Source of the DNA: Paracamarosporium sp. OC-R06-R3
Lineage: Eukaryota; Ascomycota; Dothideomycetes; Pleosporales; Didymosphaeriaceae
Direction of reading: 5' to 3'
DNA: 64,000 nt
NCBI GenBank assembly: GCA_019828545.1
Contig: JACVRA010000210.1
Span: 186,531-250,530 of the forward strand
Positions 44,658 through 56,296 of this stretch are shown one piece after another (position 1 is the stretch's first letter; the number at the start of each line of letters is the position of its first letter). Below the pieces are notes generated by a model, which was given only the letters and a program-made list of their open reading frames with translations, searched no databases and had not been told where the DNA came from. Both the position numbers and the translations under genes were made by a program.

Positions 44658-47283
44658 TTATCCCGACTTCATCTTCTTGAAGCCTACGAAGTTATATTGC
44701 GCGGCATTTTTCACAATAGTTTGCTGCGCTCTCTTCCTTTCTTCAGCGATATTCGCTATATCCGCAGCAGTCAAAACCGGGGGTTGTGCTTGGCCACCTA
44801 CTGTGCGAGGTCCGTAACCTCTACGGCTTCCTCGAAGATCATCGTGGGCATAGGTGCAGTAGCGGTCCTTGCACTTTTCAGGCTTTCTACACATTGCCCG
44901 GACGCATTGGCCCTTGTTGTGCAATTTGCACAGGTAGCAGACGACTGCCCCGGTGCAGAGCAGGTGCCAGCCATTGTCCCAGCAGTGGTCGCATACGGGA
45001 ACGCGGTCTCTGAGGGCTTGCTCGCGCAGATCGTCATCCCTCTTATCCCCGCCGTCAAGGTCCCGCGCAACGTCGGTCAGCAGCGTATAACTATCTGTAC
45101 TGTGTACTTCAGAGCAGTCCGGATCCCCGCATGCCTTTGGCGCTGGGAAGAAGCAGCACCGCTTGCGCTCGCATCTAGATTGCCGGGTCACGCATTCGCC
45201 GCAGGCACCTTCAGATGTATCGCACATGCGCCTGTCTGCCCAACACGCATTGCACGGGGCCCAACGCCGGAGCGGGATCCGATCATCGGGTTGGTTAAGG
45301 CGCTGAAAACCGTGCTTCCAACTGCTCTGGAGGAGGTCACGTAGCCGGTAAGCCTTGTAGGTTACCTCCTCCGAAAATAAATCTGAACATCGCAGCCACA
45401 GGGTCCCGTTCTTCAAAGTGAACTTCCCAAGACACTTGCCGATCTTGTCCAGGACAGTAGGATGGGTATCTGGTCCGGACGGTAAAGCGTCTTCCGTCTG
45501 ACCCCTCTCCCATTGGATGTATTGATGCTGCGTGCCGCATTTGGTACAGTTGCCAGGACTAGGTTCTGCAGAATGTAATGTCATTTTGTCGAGGGACTCG
45601 AGCTCGCCTATCAGGTTGGACGTGGAGCTCAGAAAGACTGTCCCGATCCGCGAGCAGTGAACCTTGCGCACGGAAGTGTGGACGTAGTTGCGCTCTCCCG
45701 TCGCTGATGTGTGCGAGCGACAGAAGAAGGCAATTGGTATCGCTTTACTGTTCAAGTCGACCTGTGGCAGTGCTCGACTTGCTTCGTAAGCGGCCTTTTC
45801 GTCTTCGGTCCACGAATGCTCTACGAAGATTGATGTACCGAAGGGATTGGCAAATGACGCGGGGAGGACCACGTGCTGGCCCATGGACCAAGACTGATCG
45901 TTTAGCATGCTACGCGTGTATGCCTCGATTCTGTTGCTACTGATCCGCCACTTCCTGTTGGGGTCCTGCGCGACCGCCTCGTCGGCAGCCTCATCGCGCG
46001 GCTCGTCAAAAGGTTTATCTTCCTCCTGGTCGATGAACAGCGCGCCCGATTTGAGGAGACGCTCCAAGTCTCGCTCTTCGTTCGGATCCGCTCGCTGAAT
46101 ATGACTCCAGTCATTGCGGAAGGCCTTGCGCATGGCTTCTCCGTGATCATTGATGATTGCTGACAATTCATTTCCAAGTTCGTTTCCGCTTACGTTATCC
46201 CTATCTCTTCTATCCGTGTCTCGCCAGAGTATCCTGAACCAATTTTCGCCTTCGTCCCTTGACTGGGACACGAGCATGTTCCAGTTATGTTCGGTAGCCA
46301 GCCACTCGTTATAGAATGCAGGAGGACCCTCTCTATCTGTTGCCTTGTGTTGGATGAAGGCTTGCTGCCATGACTCTGCCTGCGGCGATTTGTAGCGCAG
46401 TACAAGATCTGTGATCAGAGGTTTCATCGAATTATCGTGCAAGCTCAGGCTCGGATGTCCCTGTAGCTGTCGCCACATGCGCTGGATGGCTTGTTCAGAT
46501 ACCTGAGACTTGGCTTTACCGGCCTTTCCAAGGTGGGTAAACGTTGCGATTCCGCGCGGCGGAGGCACCCACCAGCCGTCGAATTCGATTCCGTTCGATG
46601 GGTTCGTGTACCATCGAGGCCTGGCCATCGACGTGGACAGCTCTGATGCGGTCTCTTGGGTCGACGTGGAAAGGTCCGACAGGGTCTCTTGGGTCGACTT
46701 GGAAGCCGCGACAAGGGATCGCACGGCGGCAGGTACATCTTCAAGCTCGACAGCAAACTGACACAGGATCCAGTCCCACGTGGCGCGGGAATTCCGCAGC
46801 TCCCACCAGATTTGGCCAGGTACAATGTGGATGTGATGCAAATCCCACGGCACAGCTACGATATAGAGTGCGTTGTACCGCTTCGTCATTCCAGACTTGA
46901 CGTCGAAGCAAATAGCTTGATCAAGTTTTGAGCCTTGCTCTACACAATAGTTCCAGGTGGAAATCGGATCAGTAGGGAATGACGGGTCATTCGTAAGGCA
47001 AAAGATTCCATCGCTTGCGGACTGCTCACGGCCTGCGCCAACGTCAGCACGGCAGAGTAGGTGAGAGGTGCGTTAACCTACCCCAGCCGAGAGAGACTTC
47101 GTCGACGTCCCGAAGTGCCCACTGTAGAACAGCCATCGCCCATGCCTCGCACACCCAACCAGCAATTGCCCTGGTAGCAGGAGGTGGCATGGTTGTTACC
47201 TGCAATTGCGAGCGGATATGGCTCAAGCGAAGAGATGGTGCGCAGCTGTCTAGCAGGAGGACATTAGTGCTGCTTGGGAACAT
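44658..47283 (-). CDS. Unknown protein with duplicated Cys-rich zinc-binding module
   Basis: Two exons (47082-47283, 44658-47032; 49-bp intron with a CTGAC branch site) give 858 aa; the start ATG at 47283 is the first in frame, and exons further upstream cannot be excluded. Residues ~1-640 show no known domain; a CTKCGTQHQY pair lies near residue 590. The last ~190 residues contain two related modules, one beginning PCNACWADRRMC and running through GECVTRQSRC, the other beginning VCDHCWDNGWHLLC and running through YLCKLHNKGQC; each ends with a Cys-x4-Cys-x3-His pattern (CGDPDCSEVH, CKDRYCTYAH). This suggests four or more zinc sites, arranged partly like a Zn2Cys6 cluster and partly like a CCCH finger. 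The tail is basic. Nucleic-acid or protein binding is plausible; no function can be assigned. Confidence 0.8.
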
Positions 47284-47975
47284 GGTCGATTGAATGTTAC
47301 GCCAAGTGGCATCACTCCCGTGATCACGGTATGGGCCATATACATGCGACCATAATCTTCCGGGGGTGACGACAAGCAGCGTAGAGAACACTTACACAGA
47401 AACCGGAGACGCAACGACCGGCTAACCATGAAGGTTGGCGCCGCAACCTGTTGGATCTTGTGAGCTGGAACTTGGAAAGTATCGGTAGAAGAAAGATGGA
47501 GTAAGGAAGGAGGAGCGGAATGATGGACTTGATGCCTGCAAGTTGGGCAAACAACCGGCAACGGCGACCAGCAGGGAAACTCGCAAGACCCAAACATCAA
47601 GTCGCCGAACGACGGGAAAACAACATCTGAAAACAACGTCAACGGAAGGCGCTGGGGAAGCCACTACACAGTTTCTGCGTGCGGAGATGCGCGTTGGGCA
47701 CAAGACCGCACGCAAAGTGACCGGAGTCGCTCGCGAAGAAGTCATCTGGCGTGTTAGTGATGCGCACGCTGCATTCGTCCAGGATGGCTGGGTCGCGGAC
47801 GGCTGCTTTTGATTGTCGCACATACTGCGTGGGTGGTAAACGATGCAAACGGGAAACGCAGGTTGCTTTGCCTATAACTCAGAGGGCCAAAAGACAAGCA
47901 AAGCGTGCGCCAGCGCCAGACGGATACTAAAGGCCCCTTTCGATCTCGGACTATGCCCGCGACTGCGCAGGAACC
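47284..47975. promoter_or_regulatory. Divergent promoter region between two unknown genes
   Basis: 692 bp between opposing start codons. It may also hold 5' exons of the minus-strand gene: the frame is open well upstream of its chosen ATG but begins at a GTG. Confidence 0.4.
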
Positions 47976-48776
47976 ATGGCAAGCATCAACAACAGGAACC
48001 TTGCGTTGGAGGAGCTTTGGAAGAAGTGTAAAAGCTTCAAGGATGGCGAAAGGTCAACCGACGAATTCAAAGACATAATTGGATGGGGGAAGAGCCCGGC
48101 TCGGAACTTTGGTCTGCTAGAGGTGTGTATCCGTTTCCCCTTCGCGGCTGCACTGCGACGACTGATATAGGCCAGTTCAAACGTTGCCTCGCAGAGCTGG
48201 ATCCCAACGAGGTATCCAAGCCGGTCCCAGTATGGGCAGATTGGGGCAGAAAAGAGCTATGGTCCGCAAGAGATTGGAAGCGCAACGACAACCTCGAGCG
48301 TTTTCAGACATGGCAGCCTCCAAAACAGGCCGTGGCTGATGAGTTCAATCTCGCTCGATGCTGGCCTTGCTACATGGAGTCTCTTCGTCCATTTCCCGAG
48401 GGCGCAGACGAGCTCTTGTACAGAGCGAATGAGGTGTACCGATTCGTCGTAGGCAAGGAGTTGTTCAACAGTATGTACGTGCAGCAGCGAAGACGAGAGA
48501 CGCTAATCGGACTAGGCGAGTACAGCACACGACACAACAAGTACACGCATGAGTTCGACACGTTCGTAGTCAGCTCCTGCGTCGTTCACGTCACACTCGT
48601 CGCACCTGTCATTCGGGAGATCGAGACGAGGAAGGAAAAGGGAGAAGACGCTGAGAAGCTCAAAAGTCTCCTTGAGAGATTTTGTCGTACGTCTGCCTGG
48701 ATGCGCATCCAGAACAGCTAGCTAACGCAAGCCAGGTGAGCTTATCAAGGTGCGCGACCAGATGTTAGCGTCGTAG
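47976..48776 (+). CDS. Unknown small helical protein
   Basis: Three exons (47976-48122, 48176-48686, 48736-48776; introns 53 and 49 bp) give 232 aa. The last intron (GTACGT...GCTAACG...GCCAG) replaces an apparent earlier stop with a natural ending (CRELIKVRDQMLAS). No signal peptide or membrane helix. The protein is charged and largely helical, Trp-rich in the middle (VWADWGRKELWSARDWKR, WQPPKQ), with a CWPCYMESLRPFP segment. No domain recognised. It is divergent from the Cys-rich protein gene and next to another orphan, so the three may form a lineage-specific group. Confidence 0.75.
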
Positions 48777-49126
48777 CCGGTCAGGGTGAGTACGTCGAAG
48801 GGTGACAAGCATTACGTTGGACACATCACGGACGAGGCATGGCTGATTGTCATGCAACATCTTATTATAGTTTATTCCAGGATGCGAACTCCCTCTCTGC
48901 ATCGTAACTAAGTTGTAGAAAGAAACAACACAAAAGACAGAGCTCATTCTATTCTGTTTAGATGGTCAAGTGACCAGAGCGCTTGTTTTGAATGGCCCAG
49001 ACTCTTTGGTCAGGCCGCAACCTGTGCAACAGTCAAGCGCTCCATGCGATTCGCCACGTCAATTTCCTGAGGGTTCTTCTGCGCAGGCTTGCTCTGTGCC
49101 GCTCCGTCGACGGTCTGTCGCTCTGC
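48777..49126. other. Short convergent intergenic region
   Basis: 350 bp between two convergent orphan genes. Nothing recognised. Confidence 0.4.
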
Positions 49127-50361
49127 CTATGCGGGCGCGGCGACCGGAGGTGAACCATCGCCCTGGGCGGCTAGTATCCTTTCGTTTTCGCTCTTGGCAG
49201 CTTCTTGAACCTTTTCCCAGGTCCATCGACGGGCCTTGCTGGGATAATGCCTCTCATTCCCAAGCCAATCTTTAATCTCCAGCATAGATCGCAAACCTGC
49301 CTCTGCGTGCCCGTTCGTCACCCCGTCGTCCTTTGCTCCTTCTTCAAGATCATTGCGAGGACCGTCCTTGTTGCCCTCGCCGAGGTGCACTGAGGAATCT
49401 TTTATGTGAGGGCTCAAGAGTCCAGCTAGCATGTTCCGCCATGGTTTTGCATAGGGCGCCCACCTATCCGCACATTTGGCGTGCAACTGATCAAAAGTTC
49501 GAATATCTGCCAACCCGTGGATACCAGCAGAGTCCTCTGCAAATCGAAACGAAATGGAGCTGGTGTCTGGGTTGTGCAGAATCAGATACGGCGCTGCTGG
49601 CATCAAGGCCTTTGTATCACCTTTAGGCCGTTTACCTGATGCAACCATTCCCTTACTGAATCGCAAACGCTTTTCATTGGATTCAAAGTACAGTAAAGGG
49701 ACGCATAGGACTGGAGCTTGGTCGTCGATGGCCTGATCCGAAGCGCGGCACTGTTCGTACTGGGATTGAAAGGAACTATCGTTCCAAGCTTCACGTGATG
49801 CTTCACGCGAATTCCAATCTCTATGAACTACAAGCAGGGTACCGTAGTAACTGGGCCAAGGGAGAGAGCCCGTACACTTGGTGGGAACGATTGGCGTCCA
49901 CATGTAGAAGACTAGAACCTTCGTCAGTTCATTTTTCTTTTCAGGAGAGAGGGCCAAGCATCACGCACTAGCGTCTTTCCTCTCACATGCCACATTGTTC
50001 AGAACGATGGCCAACGCACCAGCATGCCGTGATACTTCTCGAGAACAGCCACAGTCGCACGTAGACTGTCATCCTTCCAAACCATGGGCATATATTCGCG
50101 ATTAGTCTCAAAAAATTCGCGGTAAAGCTTTCTGGGAGCCTCTGGGCCGCATCGACACTGTTCCGGTTTGCCTGAACCGCCTTTCTGTGAATCGTTATCT
50201 TCCAGAAGGTCGTCCTCGCGCTTCCTCTTCTTGATTAGTCCCTCTTTCTTCTCTTTCTTCTCGCGCTTCTTCATATTTTCCTTCTCATCAAATGCCTCTC
50301 TCTTCTTTTTTAGACCTTGCCACCATTCCTGCATATGCATATCGCAAGGCCAGAGATCCAT
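49127..50361 (-). CDS. Unknown protein with charged N-terminal coiled region
   Basis: Two exons: 50020-50361, then 49127 up to 49936 or 49918 (both acceptors, GAAAAG and ACGAAG, keep the frame and neither is canonical), giving 383 or 377 aa. The donor CTG|GTGCGT is clear. The N-terminal 100 residues contain a very basic/acidic Lys-Glu tract (residues ~18-55), probably a coiled coil or nuclear signal, followed by a Cys pair (QCRCG). The downstream part (VFYMWTPIVPTK, GTLLVVHRDWNSREA, APYLILHNPDTSSISFRF) is more globular. The tail is Ala/Pro-rich. I do not recognise the family. Confidence 0.65.
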
Positions 50362-51036
50362 CGTTTAGGCCGCTCAACTGAGATACGGGGGTTAAAAGGC
50401 GAGTGTGATCCGACGACTACGTCCTAGTAACGGACTACAACACGGGCGGTGGGTTGATGTGCAAGAGTCGCGAGGTTGACGTGAAAATAATATAGTTTTG
50501 AGCATGACACTTTTCTGCACCGACGGAGCAAGTCGCGACGTGACAAACGGACCGTGCGTGGACGTGCGATCTTTCATCTTCCGGTATTGCGTGCTATGCC
50601 AAGATACTACTGTTTGCCTGATGACTGTAGAATATTCTGTTGCGCAACCAGAGCCGTTGCCTACGTACCTTGTCCAATCACGACATCGGAGTGAGCACCT
50701 TGAACATGCGAGGTGATCGAAGACAAGACCCGCACGTCCCGTGTATTACTTAAATGTATAGACTACCTAACTTGAAATATTGTAAGCTATTACGTCTAGA
50801 AAGAATATCTATAGGTACAATAGTTTAAACAGTAAAGAAGATAAAAGCGAGTAATGATACAGATAGATATGTAGATGCTTATAGTTTCCTAGGGTTATTG
50901 ATTAGAGAGTTAGTCTATTAGAGAATCAGTCCCCTTACAACTAGGACACCTACGTTGCGGCTAATGTATAACATTTGGACGGTGTACGTGGCTATTATGG
51001 GGATAGTTAACTCTTAGGAATATAGTAATAGTTATA

Positions 51037-51069
51037 GGAGGAGGTGGCGGCGGCGGCGGCAGCAGCAAC
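51037..51069. repeat. Compound GC-rich microsatellite
   Basis: GGA, GGC and AGC triplet runs inside otherwise AT-rich DNA. Confidence 0.8.
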
Positions 51070-51135
51070 AGTAAGAATTAAGGAGCTAGGAGCTAGGAGT
51101 AAAGGGTTAGATTAAGATACACTAGCAACTAGAGT

Positions 51136-51225
51136 TCGAATTGCTGTTAGGCCAGGTTGGGACCCAGCGGGTTGGCTTTAGACTCCAAATTGGAGCTTAG
51201 CACTGAATGCTTTATAGTTACTAAT
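51136..51225 (+). repeat. Dispersed repeat, diverged copy 3
   Basis: Aligns with the 84-bp repeat: TCGAATTGCTGTTAGGCCAG at the start, TTGGGACCC next, and GCACTGAATGCT followed by TTACTAA at the end. Central part diverged, with a short insertion. Confidence 0.6.
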
Positions 51226-52672
51226 CTGTGGTTTTGTATGGCACCTAGAGTGCTTTGTTACAACAAGTTAGATTAGAGGCAAAGCAGGCAGAGATACGCG
51301 TGCCTAAACATCGCCTAACAGCTACTGATCCACGATCAACACTCTTATCACACAAACCTACCACAACCTAATCTCCATCCAAACATGAAAGAGGATTGAA
51401 CATAGAAGCGTAAAAGTAGAGTAAAAAATTCCTAAATAAACATTTACTTCGTAGGATATAGTTTCTTTAGAACTTTTTTTTTTTTTAAGTTCCACGAGCT
51501 TGCAGAATCGATTTTCCATATCTTTGATTTTTTCCTCGTGCCGTCCCAACTTTTTATCTCGGGACATTTTATGTGGCCCAAGACTTGTCTTTAGCTCCAG
51601 AAAAGGCCATATTATCAAGTGAAATTCTTAGAGTGTATTGCAATCTTTCAGACAATTCTGAGATGTCGATTATCCAAATTTATCATTTTCGTGTTTTCCG
51701 TACTTATTGCGGACGGGCAGAGCTTCGGCTAACATGGAACGCCATGTCTCCAGCGAAGCCAACAGTGCCACAGACTACGAGTCATAATAAGCGGTTTGAC
51801 AGTCGAACGGTGTCTACTTGTTTGCCCCTTCCTTCGCGTCCGGGAAGCATCGTGGCGCTAGAAACCCTATCACAATAATAAGCTCATGCCCAGTTTCGGG
51901 GCATCCGAATTAGCCAGAAAACAGCCAAAGTTGTTCTGTGAATCATGACTATTATCTAGACTTTGTTCTGCTAATGAGCAACTTGTAGTTAATGTGAAAA
52001 GATGATGCCCAACGGGCTTTTGCTCGAAGAAAATATGCGCATGTTTAAATAACACAACTAGCAAGCAATCGCAGTGACAAAACACAACGAAATATCTTAC
52101 AATTTTGAACAACACTCTGAGTCTGGTAATTGAAAAGCAGATCAAGTTATCTTATGCTCTCCTTTTCGCAAATTAGCAGTTCACATAGCAGACTTCTACA
52201 ATCATCTTTGTTGCAATTCAAAGCATCACCGAGTTCCGGATAAAGAGTGTTTGCATTAGATCACCAAGTCATGCAAAAACACAACATCACTTTTACCTGG
52301 TGGTTTGTCGAACCGGAGGGGCGAGCCTCACGCCCAGCCAAGTCACAATTTTGAGGGCAGTCCCTACTTGTTTGATGTGTCATGGGTAGGTAACTCAATC
52401 AGAAACGATGTTAAAATACTTGCTTTAATACTGCGACTTGATGGGACAGTTACGTGTCGTTCGTGTTGATTGATTGTACAGGGTGCTAGGTTTATGAAAC
52501 CTTTTGACAAGGAAATTACAAGGAAATTACAGTGTCAGAAGGAAAATAGGTCGGCATTCTCCGCCCGTGATTGTATTAATCTGATTAGGAGCCACCTTAT
52601 GTGACCGTACTCAAGCATAAAGTTCCTATCATCATGAGGCCTAGCGTGGTCCCACGAAGTTTAGCATACATG

Positions 52673-52756
52673 TCGAGTTGGTGTTGGCCCAGCGTGGGAC
52701 CCTAGTGAGTCGGTACCACAGCAGAGCTGCGCACTGAATGCTGTACCTTTACTAAG
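52673..52756 (+). repeat. 84-bp dispersed repeat, copy 2, flanked by a 10-bp direct repeat
   Basis: Near-identical to 21659-21742. The sequence ATACATGTCG occurs at 52666-52675 and again at 52758-52767, bracketing the repeat, as expected for a target-site duplication. The bracketed insert is 82 bp. Confidence 0.8.
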
Positions 52757-52940
52757 TATACATGTCGTCACGGAAAATACGAAGATCAGGAAAGCTCAGA
52801 TTTTGCGACTAAATTTATATGCAATCGTCATTACAACTGATGTTCGTTACAGTCTTGAATGCCTCATGTACGTTCATAGCTTCGAGCGATGTCTATACCC
52901 ATCGCTAGTATCATACATGCCAACAATTGGGAAGCCCAAC

Positions 52941-53759
52941 TTACTCCAATCTTCTCGCCTGCTCCAGATCCTGCTCATTCAACTCTCTCAGCACACCAGT
53001 ATCGGCCACCTTACCCGTCAAAGCCGCAGTTCCAACCTCTTTTACATAACCCAACAGACCCACCTGAGTCAAGTAGTAGGTCGCGTACTTCGCCTTGACC
53101 TCGATCAGGGTCATACGCGGGTCTTCTGCGCTTCCATCATGCTTTCCATCTCCAAGATCTCCAAACCAGGCTCTCACACCATTGCTCCAAATGTCCTTGA
53201 TGCGCGGGTCGGTATTTGAGGTCGTAGTCGCCGTTCCAGAGATGGAAATCCAATCTTGTGTCTTGCTGTCTTGGAAGGTGATCTGAACTTCTTTGTTCTG
53301 GTCGAGATCGGAGAACTTTTTGGAGTGCGCATTGGCGAGGAAGAGTATATCGGGACCGGAACGCTTACCGACGGCCATAGAGCGACCAACGGGACCTGGA
53401 TCATGTCGTTATTATAGGCTCATATTATTTGGAACATGCAGATATGAATGCTTACCAACGCCGTTGCGGTATGTGCTCAGGATTCCGATTTTCTTTGCAT
53501 CGATCGTGTTGAATAGATCTTTAATCTGCTGGTCCTTTGGTGTCTCATTGTCGTATTGCTTTGCAACTGAGGGGTCGGTTTGTGAGTTGACCTCACTGTG
53601 CTTAAGTTGCTCGGGCATCTTTAAAATTGGTTTAACCGAGAATTGTCTTTGGCTACTGGCGGTAAAGGAAGATGATGTGTTCAAGAAAAAAGTTTTCTGA
53701 AAGTAACAGGAAGAACGTGAAGAGCGAATCGAACGCAGAATGACCCTCGCGATAAACAT
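52941..53759 (-). CDS. bli-3: BLI-3-like protein (pyridoxamine-phosphate-oxidase-like flavin fold)
   Basis: Two exons (53456-53759, 52941-53395; 60-bp intron) give 252 aa from the first ATG. Residues ~75-230 match the general-stress-protein/BLI-3 split-barrel: IKDLFNTIDAKKIGILST, then VGPVGRSMAVGKR rebuilt by splicing, ILFLANAHSKKFSDLDQNKEV and YLTQVGLLGYVKEVGTAALTGK. Relatives include the blue-light-induced bli-3 of Neurospora. The first 47 residues are Arg/Ser-rich and lack acids (MFIARVILRSIRSSRSS), looking like a mitochondrial presequence; a second ATG at 53618 (MPEQLK) would give the usual cytosolic form. The stop overlaps a GTAAGT, so an extra short 3' exon is possible. Exact reaction unknown; flavin binding is expected. 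Confidence 0.88.
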
Positions 53760-54438
53760 GGTTAAGACCTAAATATAAGGTAAAAGACACGCGTTATGTC
53801 GGAATCCAAAGGAAACGAGCGATACGAATTGGCTGGAGATGTGACGTGTAAATGAAGACATTGTCATGCGTTTACAATCGGCTGTGGAGGTATGACCGAC
53901 AATGGATGACGATGGTGTAATTGTTGCTCTACGCGTCATGCCAAGAGAACGCGACAATGGTCTCTTCTCGTGCTACATATTATTAGAGAGATCTCCCTGG
54001 CATGCATTAGATTGTACATAAAGCTGTAGCATAGACTGAGACTCATCATTTGAAATCAGAGGTCCTGTAGGTAAGCCAATGCAGTCAGCGTGGTTGCAGC
54101 TTCGTAGGACACATTGTCTCTATCATCACTTAGTACAAACGATACCTATGCCGATTTCCATAACATCATTTTTTAATGTCTTGGAAACATGGATGTTTTT
54201 ACGCAGAGGTAGTTAAACCAGATGCGACCGACTGCTCGAATGTTGGTATAGGGTCGAGAGAAGAAAAGCTTCTCGCACGGCCCGTGCCCAAAACCCACAG
54301 TCTAGGAGTTCTCAACATTGCAAGTGGGCACACTAGGCCTCCGGTTGGAGCTACATGACTAAGATCAACAAGGCTAGATTCGCAAAGCGCAAATTATGAA
54401 GAGAACCGAACCTTGCACTCAGCATCATAGGCTTTTAA
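53760..54438. other. Intergenic
   Basis: No supported gene between the BLI-3-like gene and the APH pseudogene. Confidence 0.4.
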
Positions 54439-54945
54439 CTATTCCATCTTCATGTCCACCAACATCTGCATCTGTTCTCTCGTTCTATCGTCAAACGCAT
54501 CATGTCCATCCTCATGATGTGCAGTCCAGTAGACAGCATCCACATTGCAGCTTTTCCGGATTCCGTAATCGAACCAGAATCTCTTCGTTACCCAGGACTC
54601 ACGCATCCTAACAGAATGAAGTGGGCTACTCTTGTCTCCTTATAAATTTGACTTTGTCTCTACTTGCTCTGACCTTGGCTTGTACCGGACCATGAACTCT
54701 TCCATCGAGTGATTTTCAAGCCACATATCGGGCCCTAAGAGAAGCAACCACCAAGGAGGGTCGTACGCGAACTGTGCTAGCATGGTATTTATGAATTCGA
54801 AATCGAGAACAGCCGTAATCCGGAGTGTTCCTGGGTCTGCGAGCATGTTTGTGGGCTGCAGGTCATCACAAAAGAGCTTGAATGGACCGGCATTACTCAA
54901 CGTGTCAGCAAGAAGCGGTCGCGATGTAGAACTATCCTCGCACAT
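54439..54945 (-). pseudogene. APH-type phosphotransferase (aminoglycoside phosphotransferase fold), broken
   Basis: The fragment holds the catalytic half of a fungal APH/choline-kinase-like protein: the catalytic loop with Asp and Asn (FKLFCDDLQPTNML) and the metal-binding Asp (ITAVLDFEFIN), then YDPPWWLLLLGPD. The N-terminal lobe is not recognisable upstream of 54945. An in-frame TAA (54640-54642) cuts the frame, but beyond it the same frame continues with the family's C-terminal block (MRESWVTKRFWFDYGIRKS, then VDAVYW) to a TAG at 54439. So it has at least one nonsense codon and loss of the 5' half. Fungal APH families are large and often unstable in copy number. Confidence 0.75.
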
Positions 54946-56191
54946 ACCGAGATGTAAAGGTTTGATGGAAGAGGTTGAACTATGGTGATATGCCGGCGGT
55001 GGGAGAGGTATACTCCTGCGTTAGCTGCCACATTTGTAGACTTCAAAAAGCAAACGGAGCCGATTTTATGCCTTGCTGTTGAACACAAACTCCTAGACAA
55101 CAGCTGCGACGCTGCTGTGAAGGTGCGAATCTAAATTCCATATTTGTAGTCCTAGGCAGATAAGCCTAACAGAAATCGAAATTTCTCTCGAAGCGTAGGT
55201 CAGGTGACGGCCCTGGCCAGATTCTCTCTTGAAACAGAAAGTGGAGGATTGATGGTAATAAGAATGAAAGTAAGTAAGAGTCAAGGTCGCCTCACTAGCG
55301 GCCTATAGTTTTAAGATACTGTCTTAATTAGCAATGTCTATGTCTTGTTTCTGAGCCTCTGTCACATCGTGGCCTTTGATGCGCGTCTGAACCCGTCTGA
55401 ACCCGTCGATATCTCAGCTTGACCGGTTCCTCCAATCTTGATATTAGACGTTCTGGGATCGAGAAAGTGACGTATGGCCGCAGGAAAAGTATTTGCTTCC
55501 TGCATCAAGTTGGGTTACTTGAAGTGAAGGCTGCGTTAGTAGTTAGAACCAAGGATGAGAGCCCGCTGGGACTCATTACGTGTATGAAGATAATAATAGG
55601 CAACTTTACACGCATCAGTAACAGGAGCACCAAGGAGCGCCTGCGGGCTCACGGCGGCAATGGCCATTTCGACAAAGGGTGGCCAGTTAGTGATCTGCTC
55701 AAAGGCAGGCACGTCTGCGATGGGTTTTAAGGCAATGGCGAAGGATAGCAAGAGATTGACATACTTCATGGCGCCAGGGAAGGATCGCAAGCGGTTCAAC
55801 GGCGCCAAGACACCGCGGACGGGATAGCTGGAGATGTCGAAGCACTGCATGGTCTCCCCTTACTAGTCTGATGTAACGAGCCTGCTGTTTACCATGCGCA
55901 CGCTCGCCTGCACGGGAAGCCATGTCAAAGTTTTACGTCTTCGCTTAACTTAGGACGAATTACTCACTGCTCTACAGCACCTCTTAGCCATATCAAGGCC
56001 CTCGCCTCAGCGCCATTCCTGGTTATAGCATACTTTTGCGAAGAAGAGCTCGTCTGGACGTTGGATATGAAAATACCAAGACTCAAGGATTGTAGACGGG
56101 ATTCGCACATTTGATCAGGTGAAAAGAAAAAAAGATACATCCCTCTGGGAGGGATGAAGAGATACCTGTTGGCAAGTTCGACAAAAAGTTT
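54946..56191. other. Intergenic, one weak ORF
   Basis: A 104-codon minus-strand ORF with ATG at 55850 (to 55536; MQCFDISSYPVRGVLAPLNR) is hydrophobic in its middle and could be an exon of an unrecognised gene. A 10-bp tandem duplication (CTGAACCCGT) lies near 55387. Otherwise nothing supported. Confidence 0.35.
56183..56187 (-). terminator. Pol III terminator of tRNA-Ser
   Basis: T5 on the minus strand, starting 4 nt after the tRNA 3' end. Confidence 0.8.
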
Positions 56192-56296
56192 CGACGCCTG
56201 CAAGATTCGAACTTGCGCTCCCGAAGGAATGAGATATCTGATGAATTCTTGCGAATTTATTCGAGTCTCACGCGATAACCACTCCGCCAAAGCGCC
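56192..56296 (-). tRNA. tRNA-Ser(CGA) with intron
   Basis: The minus strand folds as a class II tRNA: acceptor GGCGCTT with AGGCGTC plus discriminator G; D stem GCG/CGC; anticodon stem TGAGA/TCTCA; anticodon CGA (plus-strand 56261-56263); variable arm TCC-TTCG-GGA; T arm GCAAG-TTCGAAT-CTTGC. A and B boxes (TGGCGGAGTGG, AGTTCGAATCT) are good. A 24-nt intron (56236-56259) follows position 37. CCA is not encoded, as usual in eukaryotes. Confidence 0.92.

Larger units (their letters stand above)
50362..52940. other. Gene-poor, AT-rich region with repeats
   Basis: 2.6 kb of low-GC DNA with no supported gene. It carries a GGC/CAG-type microsatellite, two copies of the dispersed 84-bp repeat, and an 11-bp tandem duplication (AAGGAAATTAC) near 52510-52531. 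It may be degraded transposon DNA. Confidence 0.5.

Noticed and set aside
55964..56290. 108-codon minus-strand ORF
   Set aside because: It runs through the tRNA-Ser gene; the tRNA explains this sequence.
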